Shown piece after piece: positions 63,584 to 64,000 of a stretch of 64,000 bases of DNA. The DNA comes from Celerinatantimonas sp046054165 (lineage in GTDB: Bacteria; Pseudomonadota; Gammaproteobacteria; Enterobacterales; Celerinatantimonadaceae): NCBI RefSeq assembly GCF_046054165.1, contig NZ_JBFNXK010000015.1, positions 1 to 64,000 of the forward strand. Direction: 5' to 3'. A model generated the notes under the pieces. The model saw nothing but the letters and a program-made list of their open reading frames with translations, was not told the origin of the DNA and did no database searches. Each line of letters opens with the position of its first letter. Position 1 is the stretch's first letter. The translations under genes and the position numbers were made by a program.

Positions 63584-64000
63584 TTAAAAATCATATGTGA
63601 ATCGAGCCTGTAAATAACGAGGCTCACCGATATAAATAGCATTGGCATTTTTCGCCGCCCGATAATAATACTGATCCAACACATTTTTGATACTGACATC
63701 AAATGCCGCATGATCCGTTAATCGATAACGCGAGGTCAAATCCACAGTCGTGTAACCGGGAAGCACTAAGTCATTATCGGTCGAACCATACGAATGAGTT
63801 TGAGCTGTGACGATCGACCCTACCTGCCAGTTAGAATTGAGCTGATAATAGCCTTGCAGTGTAAGTCGCTGACGCGGTGCATTAATAAATTCATTCCCTT
63901 CATCACTTGACGCAGGATTATCCTGATCACCTTCCACGACTTTGGTTTTCAGCCAAGTATAGCTCACGATTAATGTCGAATTTAATGAAGGCTGCGCGTG
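63584..64000 (-). CDS. TonB-dependent outer-membrane receptor, C-terminal part
   Basis: Partial gene: the frame is open to the window edge, so the N-terminus lies beyond it. The visible 139 codons are the last beta-strands of a TonB-dependent receptor barrel: PRQRLTLQGYYQLNSNWQVG, VLPGYTTVDLTSRYRLTDHA, and the standard ending FDVSIKNVLDQYYYRAAKN with IGEPRYLQARFTYDF, including the terminal Phe. The NxxD-Y-Y segment is typical of siderophore-type receptors, but the ligand cannot be stated. The internal GTG at 63967 is not the true start. Confidence 0.88.
   Translation of the reverse strand, partial: HAQPSLNSTLIVSYTWLKTKVVEGDQDNPASSDEGNEFINAPRQRLTLQGYYQLNSNWQVGSIVTAQTHSYGSTDNDLVLPGYTTVDLTSRYRLTDHAAFDVSIKNVLDQYYYRAAKNANAIYIGEPRYLQARFTYDF

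Overview
The window is an AT-rich chromosomal segment of a gammaproteobacterium. It carries conserved housekeeping blocks in typical gammaproteobacterial order: clpA-clpS facing cspD; rluE; mnmA-hflD-purB-roxA; cydABX-cydDC; dinG; priC-ybaM; and sdhCDAB-sucABCD facing gltA. An OmpU/OmpC-type porin, FabY, YigM, RadD and SlyD fit a marine or gut facultative anaerobe near Vibrionales, Aeromonadales or Alteromonadales. The genus cannot be fixed from sequence alone. No rRNA, tRNA, insertion sequence, prophage or CRISPR array was seen.

Layout. 1-9.3 kb: proteolysis (ClpAP/ClpS), cold-shock-like CspD, RNA modification (RluE, MnmA), HflD, PurB, the ribosomal oxygenase RoxA and a membrane protein. 9.4-15 kb: a divergent glycan locus with a secreted GH106 alpha-L-rhamnosidase and an S-layer-homology beta-barrel porin. 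They are separated by 816 bp holding two perfect CRP palindromes and, on each side, a BglG-type antiterminator (RAT) fused to an intrinsic terminator. 15.2-20.5 kb: an M20 amidohydrolase and a trehalose operon otsB-GH15-otsA. 20.8-24.4 kb: ethanolamine permease and ammonia-lyase (eat-eutB-eutC) behind a probable sigma-54 promoter. 24.7-32.2 kb: CmoM and the cytochrome bd locus with an FNR box. 32.2-45.4 kb: FabY with a divergent GlxA-type regulator, a 6-phospho-beta-glucosidase with CRP and LacI-type sites, YigM, an L-lactate dehydrogenase-like enzyme, SlyD, RadD, a J-domain protein, an atypical TrpS and a porin. 45.7-50.4 kb: dinG, a TSUP permease, priC, a UPF0319 protein, ybaM and a small helix-turn-helix-like protein. 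50.5-62.1 kb: the TCA-cycle block. 62.2-64 kb: a secreted esterase and the C-terminal end of a TonB-dependent receptor cut by the window edge.

How the parts work together. The TCA block (citrate synthase, succinate dehydrogenase, 2-oxoglutarate dehydrogenase, succinyl-CoA synthetase) feeds the respiratory chain. Cytochrome bd and its assembly transporter CydDC support low-oxygen respiration, in line with the FNR box upstream. Carbon scavenging appears catabolite-controlled: perfect CRP sites occur at the rhamnosidase/porin locus and at the 6-phospho-beta-glucosidase. The most unusual feature is the symmetric pair of RAT-terminators that put a rhamnosidase and an SLH porin under one predicted BglG-family antiterminator, which is not encoded in the window. 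A second possible RNA switch lies in the trpS leader.
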